NCBI RefSeq assembly: GCF_022834715.1
Contig: NZ_BQKC01000001.1
Location: 1,400,501-1,464,500 of the forward strand
From: Granulimonas faecalis
GTDB lineage: Bacteria > Actinomycetota > Coriobacteriia > Coriobacteriales > Atopobiaceae
Reading direction: 5' to 3'
DNA: 64,000 nt
The translations under genes were made by a program, and so were the position numbers. The notes beneath the pieces are model-generated. The model was not told where the DNA came from. It searched no databases and was given only the letters and a program-made list of their open reading frames with translations. Of this stretch, positions 33,079 through 42,111 are shown piece after piece. The number at the start of each line of letters is the position of its first letter. Position 1 is the first letter of the stretch.

Positions 33079-34959
33079 CTAGTCGGAGTACTCCAGCTGC
33101 GCGGCCTTCTTGGCCGAGCGGATGAGAAACTCCTGGTTGGTCTCGGTCTGCTTGAGGCCCTTCACGAGGGAGGCCTCGGCACGCTCCACGTTGTTCATGT
33201 TGGCGAGCACGCGGCGCAGGCCCCAGACGAACGGCTGCATCTGCTTGGCGATGAGCAGCTCCTCGTTGCGGGTGCCCGACTGCACAGGGTCGATGGCTGG
33301 GAAGATGCGCTTGTCGGCCAGCTCGCGGTCGAGCTTGAGCTCCATGTTGCCGGTGCCCTTGAACTCCTCGAAGATCACCTCGTCCATCTTGGAGCCGGTG
33401 TCCACCAGAGCCGAGGCCAGGATGGTGAGCGAGCCGCCGTTCTCGATGTTGCGGGCGGCGCCGAGGAAGCGCTTGGGCGGATAGAGGGCCGCGGAGTCCA
33501 CACCGCCCGAGAGGATGCGCCCGCTCGCGGGCGCCGCGAGGTTGTAGGCGCGGGCCAGGCGCGTGATGGAGTCGAGCACCACCACGACGTCCTCCCCCTC
33601 CTCCACGAGACGCTTGGCGCGCTCGATGACGAGCTCGGCCACGTGGGTGTGGTTGTCGGCGGGCATGTCGAACGTGGAGGCCACCACGTCGCCGCGGATG
33701 GAACGCTCCATGTCGGTGACCTCCTCGGGGCGCTCGTCCACGAGCAGGCAGATGAGGTGTACCTCGGGGTTGTTCATGGCGATGGACTGGCAGATGTGCT
33801 TGAGCACCGTGGTCTTGCCGGCCTTGGGCGGGCTCACGATGAGGCCGCGCTGGCCCTTGCCCACGGGCGCCACGAGGTCGATGGCGCGCCCGGTAATGGA
33901 CTCGCGGCCGGTCTCCATGTACAGGCGCTCGTTGGGGTAGACGGGCGTGAGGTCGCGGAAGCGCGGGCGACGGCGGGCGAGCTCGGGGTCCTTGCCGTTG
34001 ACGGCGGTGACGCGCGCCACGGGCGGGAACTTGTTGCCGGGGCCGGCGGGACGCACGGTGCCCTCGACGAGGTCGCCGCGGCGCAGCCCCAGGTTGCGGA
34101 TCATGGCCTGCTGCACGAAGGCGTCGTCCTCGCCCTGCATGTAGTGGTCCGTGCGCACGAAGCCGTAGTTCTCGTTGGTGATCTCGAGGACGCCCATGAC
34201 GGTGCGGAAGCCCTCGGCTCGGGCGGCGGCATCGTAGATGGCGTCCACGAGCTCGGCCTTGCGGAGGCCCTTGGGGTCAACGTCGTACTCGGCCGCCTTG
34301 GTGCGGAGCTCGGCCACTTTGAGGGCCTCGAGCTCCTCGCGGGTGAGGCTGGGTGCCGTCTGCACCTGCTTCTTGTGGCGGTTGTTGCGGTTGTTGCGGC
34401 CGTTCTGCTGGTGGCCGCCGTTGCGGCCGTTGCCGTTGTAGCCTTTGCCGTTCTGCTGGTGGCCGTTGTTGCCGCGGCCCTGGCCGCGGTCGCGGTCGTT
34501 CCTCTCGGGACGGTCGCCCCTGTCCCGGGCGTCGCGGGGCGCCCTCTCGGCCTTCTCCTGGCCCCGGTCGTCGCGGGCGTCGTCGGCCCCCTTGCCGGCC
34601 TTGGCATCGCCCTGGCGGTCCTGGGCGGCGTCGTCCGCGGCCTCCGCGGCCTTTTTGCGGGGCCTGCCGGGACGGCGCTTGGGCTTGGCCTCGCCCTCGG
34701 GCTCGCCGGCCTTCCCCTCGGCCGGGGAGGCCTCGGGGGCCTCGGTGGGCGCGGCATCCTTGGTGGGCGCCGTCTCGGTCTCGACGGGCTTCTTGCGGGG
34801 ACGGCCCGGCCTGCGCTTGGGCGTCTCCTCCGCGGGAGCGTCCGCCGCGGCGTCCTGGGGCTCGGGCGGCTTCACGCGGCGGCGGCGCTTGGGCTTGGCC
34901 GGTTCCTCCGAGGGGGACGGGTCCGCAGGTACGACGGCGGGGTTCTCGTCTTGGGCCAT
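33079..34959 (-). CDS. rho: Transcription termination factor Rho with extended N-terminus
   Basis: RNA-dependent helicase that ends transcription. The C-terminal 400 residues carry the RNA-binding region (VMGVLEITNENYGFVRT), Walker A SPPKAGKTTVLKH, Walker B VVVVLDSITRLARAY and the Q/R loops. The N-terminal 200 residues are an unusual charged insert with two RPGRPRKK (AT-hook-like) motifs and an Asn/Gly-rich stretch (NGHQQNGKGYNGNGR), as in other actinobacterial Rho proteins. The ATG at 34959 follows AAAGG and starts MAQDENP; longer frames have no ribosome site. Confidence 0.94.
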   Translation of the reverse strand: MAQDENPAVVPADPSPSEEPAKPKRRRRVKPPEPQDAAADAPAEETPKRRPGRPRKKPVETETAPTKDAAPTEAPEASPAEGKAGEPEGEAKPKRRPGRPRKKAAEAADDAAQDRQGDAKAGKGADDARDDRGQEKAERAPRDARDRGDRPERNDRDRGQGRGNNGHQQNGKGYNGNGRNGGHQQNGRNNRNNRHKKQVQTAPSLTREELEALKVAELRTKAAEYDVDPKGLRKAELVDAIYDAAARAEGFRTVMGVLEITNENYGFVRTDHYMQGEDDAFVQQAMIRNLGLRRGDLVEGTVRPAGPGNKFPPVARVTAVNGKDPELARRRPRFRDLTPVYPNERLYMETGRESITGRAIDLVAPVGKGQRGLIVSPPKAGKTTVLKHICQSIAMNNPEVHLICLLVDERPEEVTDMERSIRGDVVASTFDMPADNHTHVAELVIERAKRLVEEGEDVVVVLDSITRLARAYNLAAPASGRILSGGVDSAALYPPKRFLGAARNIENGGSLTILASALVDTGSKMDEVIFEEFKGTGNMELKLDRELADKRIFPAIDPVQSGTRNEELLIAKQMQPFVWGLRRVLANMNNVERAEASLVKGLKQTETNQEFLIRSAKKAAQLEYSD

Positions 34960-35157
34960 GGGGAGCCTTTCTTCTTGCACACAGGGTTGGGAGGGCATCA
35001 CGGCGTCCGGCGCGCGACGGCATGCGGGGTGGGACGCTGAGGTGCTCTGGAAGGTGGCGGGACATGCGCCCGCGGGGAGCAGCGGCTCAAAGGCCGCGGC
35101 ATCGCAGGCACTATACCACAGCAGAGCCCTGCGGTTTGACGCCCTCCCCCAGCGGCA

Positions 35158-35187
35158 AGAAAAAACGCCCGCCGGATGGGCGGGCGC
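35158..35187 (-). terminator. Intrinsic terminator of the MarR-like gene
   Basis: On the minus strand CGCCCGCCC-ATCC-GGCGGGCG is followed by TTTTTT. Confidence 0.85.
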
Positions 35188-35217
35188 CTGCATGCGGGGC
35201 GAATGTGCGCCGACGGG

Positions 35218-35913
35218 CTACTCGGCCTCCGCGGTGCCGTGGGAGCGGCGGTTGCGGCGCACCACGATCTGGTTCACGCGGTCGGCCAGCTCCAAGGCAC
35301 GGGCCTTGCCCTCGGGAAGGAGGCTCACCTGGAGCGTGCGGGTGGCGTCGGGCGTGGCGCGGTTGCGCTCCACCATGCCGCGGTCCACCAGGCTGGAGAC
35401 CGACATGGACACGGTGGGCTGCAGCAGGCCAAGGGTGCGCACGATCTGGGAGACGGAGAGGGAGTCGTCGCCGCTCATCTGGAGGGCGAGGAGCACGAGG
35501 TCGCCGGACATGCAGAACACGGTGCCCATGGCGTCGATGAACTTGCAGATGCGCTCGGGGCTGGAGCGGTGCAGCGGGGCGCCGTTCTGGATGTGGCTGC
35601 AGACCTCGCGGCAGAGGCGGTCCTTGACCTCGACGCCCTTGTCGGAGATGGCGCAGCAGACGTTGCGTCGGTCGTGGATGCCCTCGTGGCGCGTGATGAG
35701 GCCGAGACGGGCCAGGTGGTTGGTGCGGTGCGTCATGGTGGGGCGCAGCACGCCCTGGTAGTCAGCGATCTCGGAGGTCTTCAGCTCGTCGCCGTTCTCG
35801 AAGAGGTGGCAGAGGATGGCGAGCTCCTCGAAGGTGAGGCGTTCGGGCGCCGGCGTCTCCTGGCGAACGATGTTGCACGCGCATCTGACGGACATGAATT
35901 CCTTGAGCTCCAT
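35218..35913 (-). CDS. MarR-like regulator with two winged-helix domains
   Basis: A 231-residue protein containing two MarR-type winged helices in one chain. Domain 1 (about 25-100): LTFEELAILCHLF, GVLRPTMTHRTNHLARLGLI, HDRRNVCCAISDKG. Domain 2 (about 130-215): QMSGDDSLSVSQIVRTLGLL, QPTVSMSVSSLVDRGMVER, TRTLQVSLLPEGK. Ordinary MarR proteins have one domain per chain and dimerise; here the pair could act as a built-in dimer. Two Cys near the start (VRCACNIV) and one in the wing (VCCAI) could sense redox state (inference). No adjacent target gene. Confidence 0.8.
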   Translation of the reverse strand: MELKEFMSVRCACNIVRQETPAPERLTFEELAILCHLFENGDELKTSEIADYQGVLRPTMTHRTNHLARLGLITRHEGIHDRRNVCCAISDKGVEVKDRLCREVCSHIQNGAPLHRSSPERICKFIDAMGTVFCMSGDLVLLALQMSGDDSLSVSQIVRTLGLLQPTVSMSVSSLVDRGMVERNRATPDATRTLQVSLLPEGKARALELADRVNQIVVRRNRRSHGTAEAE

Positions 35914-36263
35914 GACGCTGCCTCCCCGATCGGTCTGTGGGCCGTTGCGACAGAAACGGGGTCCCCTTTGGCTCCCGTCATGCCCAGAATATCAATTCCG
36001 AGCGCTGACGTACTCAAAAAGGACTCTTTTTCTATCGCATTCACGTGTATACCAAATTCGTATCCTTTTCTACTCCAACTCTCGGCGATTTTCAACTTCC
36101 AGATTAGCACGCAGCTGAAGTTCATACTAAAAGTAGGGAACACCCACTTCTGCCAGGGCGTAAGTGCCACCGGGTGCTGGGGAAATACGGCGAATGTGCC
36201 AGCCTACGCCGGACAGTTCCTTTTTACCTTCTTTGTATGATCGTTTTAGGAGCAGGCCGGGAC
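35914..36263. other. AT-rich intergenic region upstream of the MarR-like gene
   Basis: About 350 bases with clearly lower GC than the surroundings and no gene supported on either strand. It must hold the promoter of the MarR-like gene; ATACCAAATTCGTAT (about 36049-36063) is a weak inverted repeat. The low GC could reflect transfer or simply regulatory DNA. Confidence 0.45.
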
Positions 36264-36298
36264 AAAAAAAGCGGCGCAGGCTACAGCCTACGCCGCTT
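36264..36298 (-). terminator. Intrinsic terminator of argS
   Basis: On the minus strand AAGCGGCGTAGGC-TGTA-GCCTGCGCCGCTT continues into TTTTT, 18 bases past the argS stop. Confidence 0.9.
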
Positions 36299-36315
36299 CA
36301 ACAACTCAAAGATAC

Positions 36316-38190
36316 CTAAGCGTTATCGTTCGTCGCCTCTCGATACATCCTGTCGGGGGCGGAGACGCCGATGAGGCGCAGCGCCACCTCGAGGTTGATG
36401 CGCACGGCGTCGCACACGGCCAGGCGGGCGTGGGACAGCGCGGGGTCGATGGGACGCGCGTCGGACGGCAGGATCTGGCACTCGTTGTAGAAGCGGTGGA
36501 ACTCGCTCGCCAGCTCTTGGACGTAGTGGGTGATGCGGAAGGGGGCGCGGTCGCGGGCGCAGCCGGCGACGAGCTCGGCGAACTTGGACATCGTGCGGGC
36601 GAGCTCGGCCTCGGTGGGGTCGGTGAGCAGCGAGAGGTCGGGGTCGGGGCCCACGGCCTTGGCGGCCACGGCCTCCATGCCCATCCTCTCCGCCTCGGCG
36701 TAGTCGACGCCGGCGGCACGGCGCAGGATGGAGCAGATGCGCGCGTGGGCATACTGCACGTAGTACACCGGGTTGGAGCTGTCCTGCTTGCGGACGTTCT
36801 CGATGTCGAAGTCGATGGTCTGGTTGGACGAGCGGCTGATGAGGGTGTAGCGGGTGGCGTCCACGCCGGCCTCGTCGATGAGCTCGTCGAAGGAGACCAT
36901 GGTGCCGCGGCGCTTGGACATGCGGACGGGCTCGCCATTACGGAGCAGGTTCACGAACTGGCCGAGCAGCACCTCGTACTTGCCCGGGAAGCCCATGGCC
37001 GCACCCACGGCCTGCACGCGGCGGATGTAGCCGTGGTGGTCGGCGCCGAGGATGTTGATCTCGTAATCGTAGTTGGTGAGCTTCTCCCAGGTGTAGGCCA
37101 CGTCGGAGGCGAAGTAGGTGTACTCGCCGTTGGACTTCACGACCACGCGGTCCTTGTCGTCGCCGAAGTCCGTGGTCTTGACCCAGAGGGCGCCGTCGTC
37201 GGTGCGGTAGAGCAGGCCCTGCTCCTCGAGCATGGCGAAGGTGGCGTCGATGGGGCTCACGCCGGTCTCGGGATCCTTGACGTAGAGGGAGCGCTCGCTC
37301 TTCCAGTTGTCGAACTCGCAGCGCACGCTCGAGCAGGTGTCCTTGATGCGGCCGAGCTGGAGCTTGTAGCCGCGCTCGCGGAACTCGGGGGCGCGCTCCT
37401 CCTCGGTGGCGCCCATCCACCTGTCGCCGTCGGCGTCCCAGAACTCGCGGGCGAGGGTGATGATGTAGTCGCCGCCGTAGGAGTTGCCGCCGAGCTTCTC
37501 GTTGAAGGAGTCCATGTAGGGGTGCGTCTCGGGGGCGGAGTCGTCCTCGTCGGCGATGTAGGCCTCGCGGTCGTCGACGAGGAACTGCACGGCGCCGTCG
37601 AGGTCGAGGCCCTCCTTCTCCATGACCTCGCCGATCTGGAGGTAGCGCTCGGAGATGGAGTTGCCGAAGACGTCCATCTGGGAGCCGTGGTCGTTGATGT
37701 AGTACTCGCGCTGGACGTCGTAGCCGGCGAAGTCGAGGACGTTGCAGAGGGAGTCACCGATGGCGGCCCAGCGGCCGTGGCCCACGTGCAGGGGGCCGGT
37801 GGGGTTGGCGGAGATGAACTCCACCTGGACCTTCTCGCCGTGGCCGGCGTCGGAGCGGCCGAAGTTCGCGCCCTCGGCGCGGGCCTCGGCGAAGATCTCG
37901 TTGTGCGCGGCCGTGGCCAGGTAGAAGTTGATGAAGCCGGGGCCGGCCACCTCGACCTTCTCGACCTCGGGCGAGGCGGGCATGTGGGAGGCCACAGCCT
38001 CGGCGATCTTGGCGGGGGCCATGCGGGCGAGCCGCGCCGATCGCAGGGCCACCGTGGAGGTCCACTCGCCGTGGGAGGTGTCGGCCGGTCGCTCGACGCC
38101 GGCATCGGTCACCTCGAAGGCGGGAAGGTCGCCGGCGGCCTGGGCGGCTGCCACGGCCTGGCGCACAAGCTCCTCGATGGTCTCAGGCAT
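36316..38190 (-). CDS. argS: Arginyl-tRNA synthetase
   Basis: A 624-residue class I synthetase that charges tRNA-Arg. HIGH-type motif SANPTGPLHVGHGR is near residue 130; RMSKRRGTMVSF is the KMSK-type region; the C-terminal anticodon-binding domain carries the usual QYAHARICSILRRA (YVQYAHARI). The first 100 residues form the ArgRS-specific N-terminal domain. GGA-rich sequence before the ATG supports the start. Followed by a strong terminator, so probably transcribed alone. Confidence 0.96.
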   Translation of the reverse strand: MPETIEELVRQAVAAAQAAGDLPAFEVTDAGVERPADTSHGEWTSTVALRSARLARMAPAKIAEAVASHMPASPEVEKVEVAGPGFINFYLATAAHNEIFAEARAEGANFGRSDAGHGEKVQVEFISANPTGPLHVGHGRWAAIGDSLCNVLDFAGYDVQREYYINDHGSQMDVFGNSISERYLQIGEVMEKEGLDLDGAVQFLVDDREAYIADEDDSAPETHPYMDSFNEKLGGNSYGGDYIITLAREFWDADGDRWMGATEEERAPEFRERGYKLQLGRIKDTCSSVRCEFDNWKSERSLYVKDPETGVSPIDATFAMLEEQGLLYRTDDGALWVKTTDFGDDKDRVVVKSNGEYTYFASDVAYTWEKLTNYDYEINILGADHHGYIRRVQAVGAAMGFPGKYEVLLGQFVNLLRNGEPVRMSKRRGTMVSFDELIDEAGVDATRYTLISRSSNQTIDFDIENVRKQDSSNPVYYVQYAHARICSILRRAAGVDYAEAERMGMEAVAAKAVGPDPDLSLLTDPTEAELARTMSKFAELVAGCARDRAPFRITHYVQELASEFHRFYNECQILPSDARPIDPALSHARLAVCDAVRINLEVALRLIGVSAPDRMYREATNDNA

Positions 38191-38295
38191 GGGAGAGGTC
38201 CTTTCTCACAGCGGATGAAACACCCCGGGAAGGACACGGGGCAAGAATGCAAGTAGTGTATCACGGAGCACCGCCCCTGCAGCGGGCGCAAAACC

Positions 38296-39786
38296 TCAGG
38301 CCACGGGGTTGCCAGCGAGCTCGCGCTCCTCCCGGGCGAGGCGGCTCCTCAGGGCCGAGAGGCCTGGTTCCAGCGCCACGGGGTAGATCTGCGGGTTGAG
38401 GAAGCGGCGCGTGGCCGGGTCCAGGTAGCGCAGGGACGCGCGGCAGCGCTCGCGGGCCTCGTCGATGGTGCCGCCCTCCCCGGTGTCGGCGCCGTCGCGC
38501 ACGAGGCAGACGAGCACCTCCTCGGCCTCGTAGCGGCCGAAGTCGTAGAGGGTGTCGACGTCGAGCACGTCCACGGCGCGGCCGGCGCGGGTCTCGTCCA
38601 CCCAGTCGTCGTCCACGATGACGTCCCCCACGGGCACGCCCGACGCGTCGCGGTAGCGCAGGATGTGCTGGACGCCCGGCACGGTGCGCTTATAGGCCAT
38701 CTCGGAGAGCTTCATGGTGGGGCGCCAGGTGCCCTCGTCACCCTTGCGGTAGGCCGAGAGCTTGTAGACGCCGCCGAGGGACGGCTGGGGATCGGCCGTG
38801 GCGAGCTTGGTGCCCACGCCGAAGGAGTCGATGGGGGCCCCTTGGGCGAACAGCGACTGGATGGTGTACTCGTCGAGGTCGTTGGAGGCGCTGATGCGCA
38901 CATAGCCGAGGCCCTCCTCGTCAAAGCGCGCCCGGGCGAGCTTGGAGAGCTTGGCGAGGTCGCCGGAGTCTATGCGCACGGCCGCCAGGCGCTCCCCGCG
39001 CCCCTCCATCTCGTGGGCCACCGTGATGGCGTTCTCGACGCCCTGGGCCACGTCGTAGGTGTCGACGAGGAGCACGCAGTTGTTGGGCGCCGAGCGGGCG
39101 AAGGCGCGGAAGGCCTCGAGCTCGCTCGGGAACGCCATGACCCAGCTGTGGGCATGGGTGCCGAACACCGGGATGCCGTAGATCTTGCCGGCGAGCACGT
39201 TGGAGGTGGAGCTCGCGCCGCCGATGTAGCTCGCACGGGCCACGGCCAGGCCGCCGTCGGGCCCCTGGGCGCGGCGCAGGCCGAAGTCGCTCACGGTGTG
39301 GCCCTCGGCCGCCTGGACCACGCGGGCCGCCTTGGTGGCCACGAGGGTCTGGAAGTTCACGAGGTTGAGCAGGGCCGTCTCCACGAGCTGGCAGGCGATG
39401 ATGGGCCCCTCCACCCGCAGCAGCGGCTCGCGGGGGAAGACGAGGTCGCCCTCGCGCACGCCGTGGATGTCGAGGTCGCACCTGAAGTCAGCCAGGTAGT
39501 CGAGGAAGCCGTCCTTGAACATGGGGCCGCCGCTCGGGGCCTCGAGGCCCCGCAGGTACTCGACGGTGTCGGGCTCGAAGCGGAAGTTCTCCACGAGGTC
39601 GGCCACCTGGCCCGCGCCGCAGGCCACGGCGTAGCCGCCGCCGAAGGGGTTCTCGCGGAAGAACATCGAGAAGACCGCGCGGGTGTCGGCCAGCCCGGAC
39701 TCCCAGAACCCCTGGGCCATGGTGAGCTCGTAGAGGTCGGTGTTGAGTGCGACGTCGGTGGGGACGGTGCGGTCGGTGAGCGACAT
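38296..39786 (-). CDS. pncB: Nicotinate phosphoribosyltransferase
   Basis: First enzyme of NAD salvage from nicotinate. NTDLYELTMAQGFWE is the family N-terminus, GTHAHSWVMAF and LLVDTYDV lie in the barrel, and AVRIDSGDLAKLSK is the phosphoribosyl-binding motif. The ATG at 39786 is preceded by GGGAGA; longer frames are improbable. 496 residues agrees with the long actinobacterial/Firmicute form. Spacer to argS is about 100 bases. Confidence 0.94.
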   Translation of the reverse strand: MSLTDRTVPTDVALNTDLYELTMAQGFWESGLADTRAVFSMFFRENPFGGGYAVACGAGQVADLVENFRFEPDTVEYLRGLEAPSGGPMFKDGFLDYLADFRCDLDIHGVREGDLVFPREPLLRVEGPIIACQLVETALLNLVNFQTLVATKAARVVQAAEGHTVSDFGLRRAQGPDGGLAVARASYIGGASSTSNVLAGKIYGIPVFGTHAHSWVMAFPSELEAFRAFARSAPNNCVLLVDTYDVAQGVENAITVAHEMEGRGERLAAVRIDSGDLAKLSKLARARFDEEGLGYVRISASNDLDEYTIQSLFAQGAPIDSFGVGTKLATADPQPSLGGVYKLSAYRKGDEGTWRPTMKLSEMAYKRTVPGVQHILRYRDASGVPVGDVIVDDDWVDETRAGRAVDVLDVDTLYDFGRYEAEEVLVCLVRDGADTGEGGTIDEARERCRASLRYLDPATRRFLNPQIYPVALEPGLSALRSRLAREERELAGNPVA

Positions 39787-39839
39787 GGGAGGTCTCCCTT
39801 TGCTGTACGCGGGCGGTGGCGCGGTTCGGGGCAATGGTA

Positions 39840-39874
39840 GCGCGCCCTCCCCCGTTTTGCGGGGAAGGGCGCGC
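39840..39874. terminator. Strong hairpin between the coiled-coil protein gene and pncB
   Basis: GCGCGCCCTCCCCCG pairs with CGGGGAAGGGCGCGC around TTTTG. It lies 22 bases past the stop of the upstream minus-strand gene; no T-run follows. Confidence 0.55.
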
Positions 39875-39896
39875 ACAGGTCCGGAAAGACCGGGCT

Positions 39897-40202
39897 TTAT
39901 CTGGGTGCGAAGGCGATGTAGAGCACTCCGCAGACCATGAGCACCACGCAGATGGCGAAGACGACCTTCTGGGCCGTGGGCATGGAGAGATCGTCGCCGG
40001 GCTCCATGCGCCGGCGGGCCTGCTCCTCGCGCTCGTGCGCCGCCGCGTCGCAGGCCTCGGCGTCTCGCTCCGCCCGGAGCCGCTCGAGCTCCGCGCGCTC
40101 CCGTGCGGCTGCGGTGTCGGCCTCGCGGCGCCGTTTCTCGGCGCGGAGCCGCTCGAGCTCCGCGCGCTCCTGGTCGCTCAGGGCGTTGGGCGTGTCTGAC
40201 AT
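39897..40202 (-). CDS. Small coiled-coil protein with C-terminal membrane anchor
   Basis: A 101-residue protein: residues 8-65 are a charged coiled coil with a near repeat (ERAELERLRAE occurs twice, about residues 12 and 36), and residues 78-98 are a membrane helix (VVFAICVVLMVCGVLYIAF). It is probably anchored by its tail with the coil in the cytoplasm. No family recognised. GGGAGG precedes the ATG. Confidence 0.65.
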   Translation of the reverse strand: MSDTPNALSDQERAELERLRAEKRRREADTAAARERAELERLRAERDAEACDAAAHEREEQARRRMEPGDDLSMPTAQKVVFAICVVLMVCGVLYIAFAPR

Positions 40203-40235
40203 GGGGCCTCCCGACGGAGAAGGGACAGGACGGGC

Positions 40236-40460
40236 CTAGCGCTGCTCGGCCTCGTCCTCCATCTTCTCAGCGATGGCGCGCTTTGTCTCGCGGGCCTCGG
40301 CCTCGTCGGCCAGGCGCTCGGCCTCGGCCCTCCCGGCGACCTCGGGGCGCCCCTCCTCGAGCTGCTCGTCCATCTCGCCCACGGCGTGCTCTCGCTCCAT
40401 CTTCTCCTTGCCGCCGATGCCGCTGCGGTCGTTGAGCGGCTCGTCATAGATGTATGCCAT
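40236..40460 (-). CDS. Small charged hypothetical protein
   Basis: A 74-residue soluble protein rich in Glu, Ala and Arg, likely helical from residue 20 on (EREHAVGEMDEQLEEG). GAGGAGAG-like sequence lies before the ATG at 40460. No family recognised. It is followed 33 bases later by the coiled-coil membrane protein and preceded by a terminator, so the two small genes may form a unit. Confidence 0.6.
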   Translation of the reverse strand: MAYIYDEPLNDRSGIGGKEKMEREHAVGEMDEQLEEGRPEVAGRAEAERLADEAEARETKRAIAEKMEDEAEQR

Positions 40461-40474
40461 GGTCTCTCCTCACG

Positions 40475-40503
40475 AAAACGGGCGCCGGTCCTCCCGGCGC
40501 CCT
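40475..40503 (-). terminator. Intrinsic terminator of the 80-residue protein gene
   Basis: On the minus strand GGGCGCCGG-GAGGA-CCGGCGCCC is followed by GTTTTC. Confidence 0.75.
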
Positions 40504-40521
40504 CCCTGTGTGCCGAAGGTC

Positions 40522-40764
40522 CTACCGGCCGATCTCCTCGTCACGGGCGGTCTCGTAGACCGAGTCGTAGACGGTTTGACGGAGGTAGCCCTCCTCCTCG
40601 TTGTCGATCATGTCGCGACGGGCCTGCTCGAGGACTTCCTTCTCCTCCTTCTCGGCCTTCGTCCGGTCGTCGAGCGAAGCCTGCTCGGCCTCGGTCATCT
40701 CCTGCGGGCGGTCGAGGTCCTTGGACTCGCGGGTCTCGTGGTCGCGATTGAAGAAATCGAACAT
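40522..40764 (-). CDS. Small acidic hypothetical protein
   Basis: An 80-residue soluble, helical-looking protein starting MFDFFNRDHETRESKDLD, with an acidic middle (TEAEQASLDDRTKAEKEEKE) and ending in YDSVYETARDEEIGR. The ATG at 40764 follows AGGAGG at ideal spacing; upstream extension of the frame has no ribosome site. Family and role unknown. Confidence 0.65.
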   Translation of the reverse strand: MFDFFNRDHETRESKDLDRPQEMTEAEQASLDDRTKAEKEEKEVLEQARRDMIDNEEEGYLRQTVYDSVYETARDEEIGR

Positions 40765-40930
40765 GCTTGCCTCCTTCTCGGGCGCGTCGGTCACAACCTT
40801 TCGCGCCGGTCTATACCCCGCTTGCAGACTCACAACCGCGGTGTACCCCGCGCAGGGGCGCGCCTTCACGGAAACGGGGGCCACAGGGCGCCGGGGCCGG
40901 GAGACGGCAGGTTGGCATGCCAGATGGCGC

Positions 40931-41872
40931 TCAGAGCTCGGGGCCGGCCACCCCGGTGTCATCGAACTCGGGCACGAAGCTCTCTGAGACCGTGCCGCCC
41001 TGCTGCCACCACATGCGCTCGAAGCCGAGCGCGTCCGCGTGGTCGAGCACGCACTCGTACTCGGCGTCCGTCACGGTGCGGGAGAGCTCGTCGCCGCGGG
41101 CGCGGCACTCGGCGCTGGGCGTGTACTGGTTCATGACCGAGAGGTCCACGCGGTTGCCGCCGATCTCCCACACGCGGTCGAGCACCGCCATGGAGTCGTC
41201 CGAGGCGCCGGGCATCACGAGGTGCCGCACGACGACGCCCTGCAGCATGGTGCCGTCGGGCGCGAGCCTGCGACCGCCCCGGGCCTCCACCTGCGCCACC
41301 ATCTGGGAGAGCGCGGCGGCCGCCACCCGGGGGTAGTCCCGGGCGCGGGAGTAGCGGGCCGCGAGGTCCGGCGAGGCGTACTTGAAGTCGGCGAGCCAAA
41401 CGTCCACGACGCCGTCGAGGGCCGCCACGAGCTCGGGCCGCTCATAGCCCGAGGTGTTGCAGAGCACGGGGATGGCGAGCCCGGCGTCACGGGCCAGCGC
41501 CACGGCCCGGGCCACCTGCGGGGCGAAGTGCAGCGCCGTGACGAGGTTGACGTTGAGGGCGCCCTGGCCCTGCAACTCCATCATCACCATGGCCAGGCGG
41601 CGCGCCGAGACGGCGCGGCCGAAGCCCTCCGAGCTGATCCGGTGGTTCTGACAGAAGACGCACCCGAGGGGGCAGCCCGAGAAGAAGATGGCGCCCGAGC
41701 CCGCCTCCCCCGAGATGGGTGGCTCCTCCCAGTAGTGGAGGGCGGCCCGGGCCACGCGGACCCCGTCGCCCTGGCCGCACACGCCGCGGGGGCCGGGCGC
41801 CGTGCGGTCGACGGCGCACCCCCGGGGGCAGAGGCGGCACTCGGTGTAGGCGGACTCGTCGAGCAGGCCCAC
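40931..41872 (-). CDS. PflX-like radical SAM protein
   Basis: A 313-residue iron-sulfur enzyme. The radical SAM triad is in FSGCPLGCVFCQN (C-x3-C-x2-C), and an extra Cys cluster precedes it (CRLCPRGCAVDR and RGVCG), the pattern of COG1313 (PflX) proteins related to pyruvate formate-lyase activating enzymes. Substrate protein unknown; no glycyl radical enzyme gene is next to it. The gene stands 66 bases upstream-facing of tRNA-Ala on the same strand. Confidence 0.88.
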   Translation of the reverse strand: MGLLDESAYTECRLCPRGCAVDRTAPGPRGVCGQGDGVRVARAALHYWEEPPISGEAGSGAIFFSGCPLGCVFCQNHRISSEGFGRAVSARRLAMVMMELQGQGALNVNLVTALHFAPQVARAVALARDAGLAIPVLCNTSGYERPELVAALDGVVDVWLADFKYASPDLAARYSRARDYPRVAAAALSQMVAQVEARGGRRLAPDGTMLQGVVVRHLVMPGASDDSMAVLDRVWEIGGNRVDLSVMNQYTPSAECRARGDELSRTVTDAEYECVLDHADALGFERMWWQQGGTVSESFVPEFDDTGVAGPEL

Positions 41873-41899
41873 GGCACGCTCCCCTCGGACGCTTACGAG

Positions 41900-41929
41900 A
41901 AGAGGGGCGCCCCCGGGGGCGCCCCTCTT
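41900..41929. terminator. Palindromic terminator after tRNA-Ala
   Basis: AAGAGGGGCGCCCCC is followed directly by its complement. It lies just downstream of the tRNA on the minus strand and ends in CTTCT. Confidence 0.7.
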
Positions 41930-41938
41930 GGATTCGTC

Positions 41939-42014
41939 TGGTGGAGACGAAGGGAATCGAACCCTCGGCCTCTGCCATGCGACGGCAGCGCTCTCCCAGC
42001 TGAGCTACGTCCCC
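41939..42014 (-). tRNA. tRNA-Ala(CGC)
   Basis: A 76-base tRNA with encoded CCA. Acceptor GGGGACG pairs with CGTCTCC; anticodon stem CTGCC/GGCAG encloses GTCGCAT, anticodon CGC, reading GCG. T arm is GAGGGTTCGATTCCCTT. Confidence 0.95.
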
Positions 42015-42080
42015 AAGCGCATTTGCGCAGAAGCGATTGTCGCACCTGCGGCCCCGCGCGTCAAGCGGCGCCCGGCACGG

Positions 42081-42111
42081 GAAAGGGCGGGGCCCCGATG
42101 GGCCCCGCCCC
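42081..42111 (-). terminator. Terminator of the 6S-like RNA
   Basis: On the minus strand GGGGCGGGGCCC-ATC-GGGGCCCCGCCC is followed by TTTCCC. Confidence 0.75.

Noticed and set aside
35781-36170. Minus-strand frame upstream of the MarR-like gene
   Set aside because: Its second half is the shifted reading of the MarR-like gene and the first half has no ribosome site or recognisable protein pattern.
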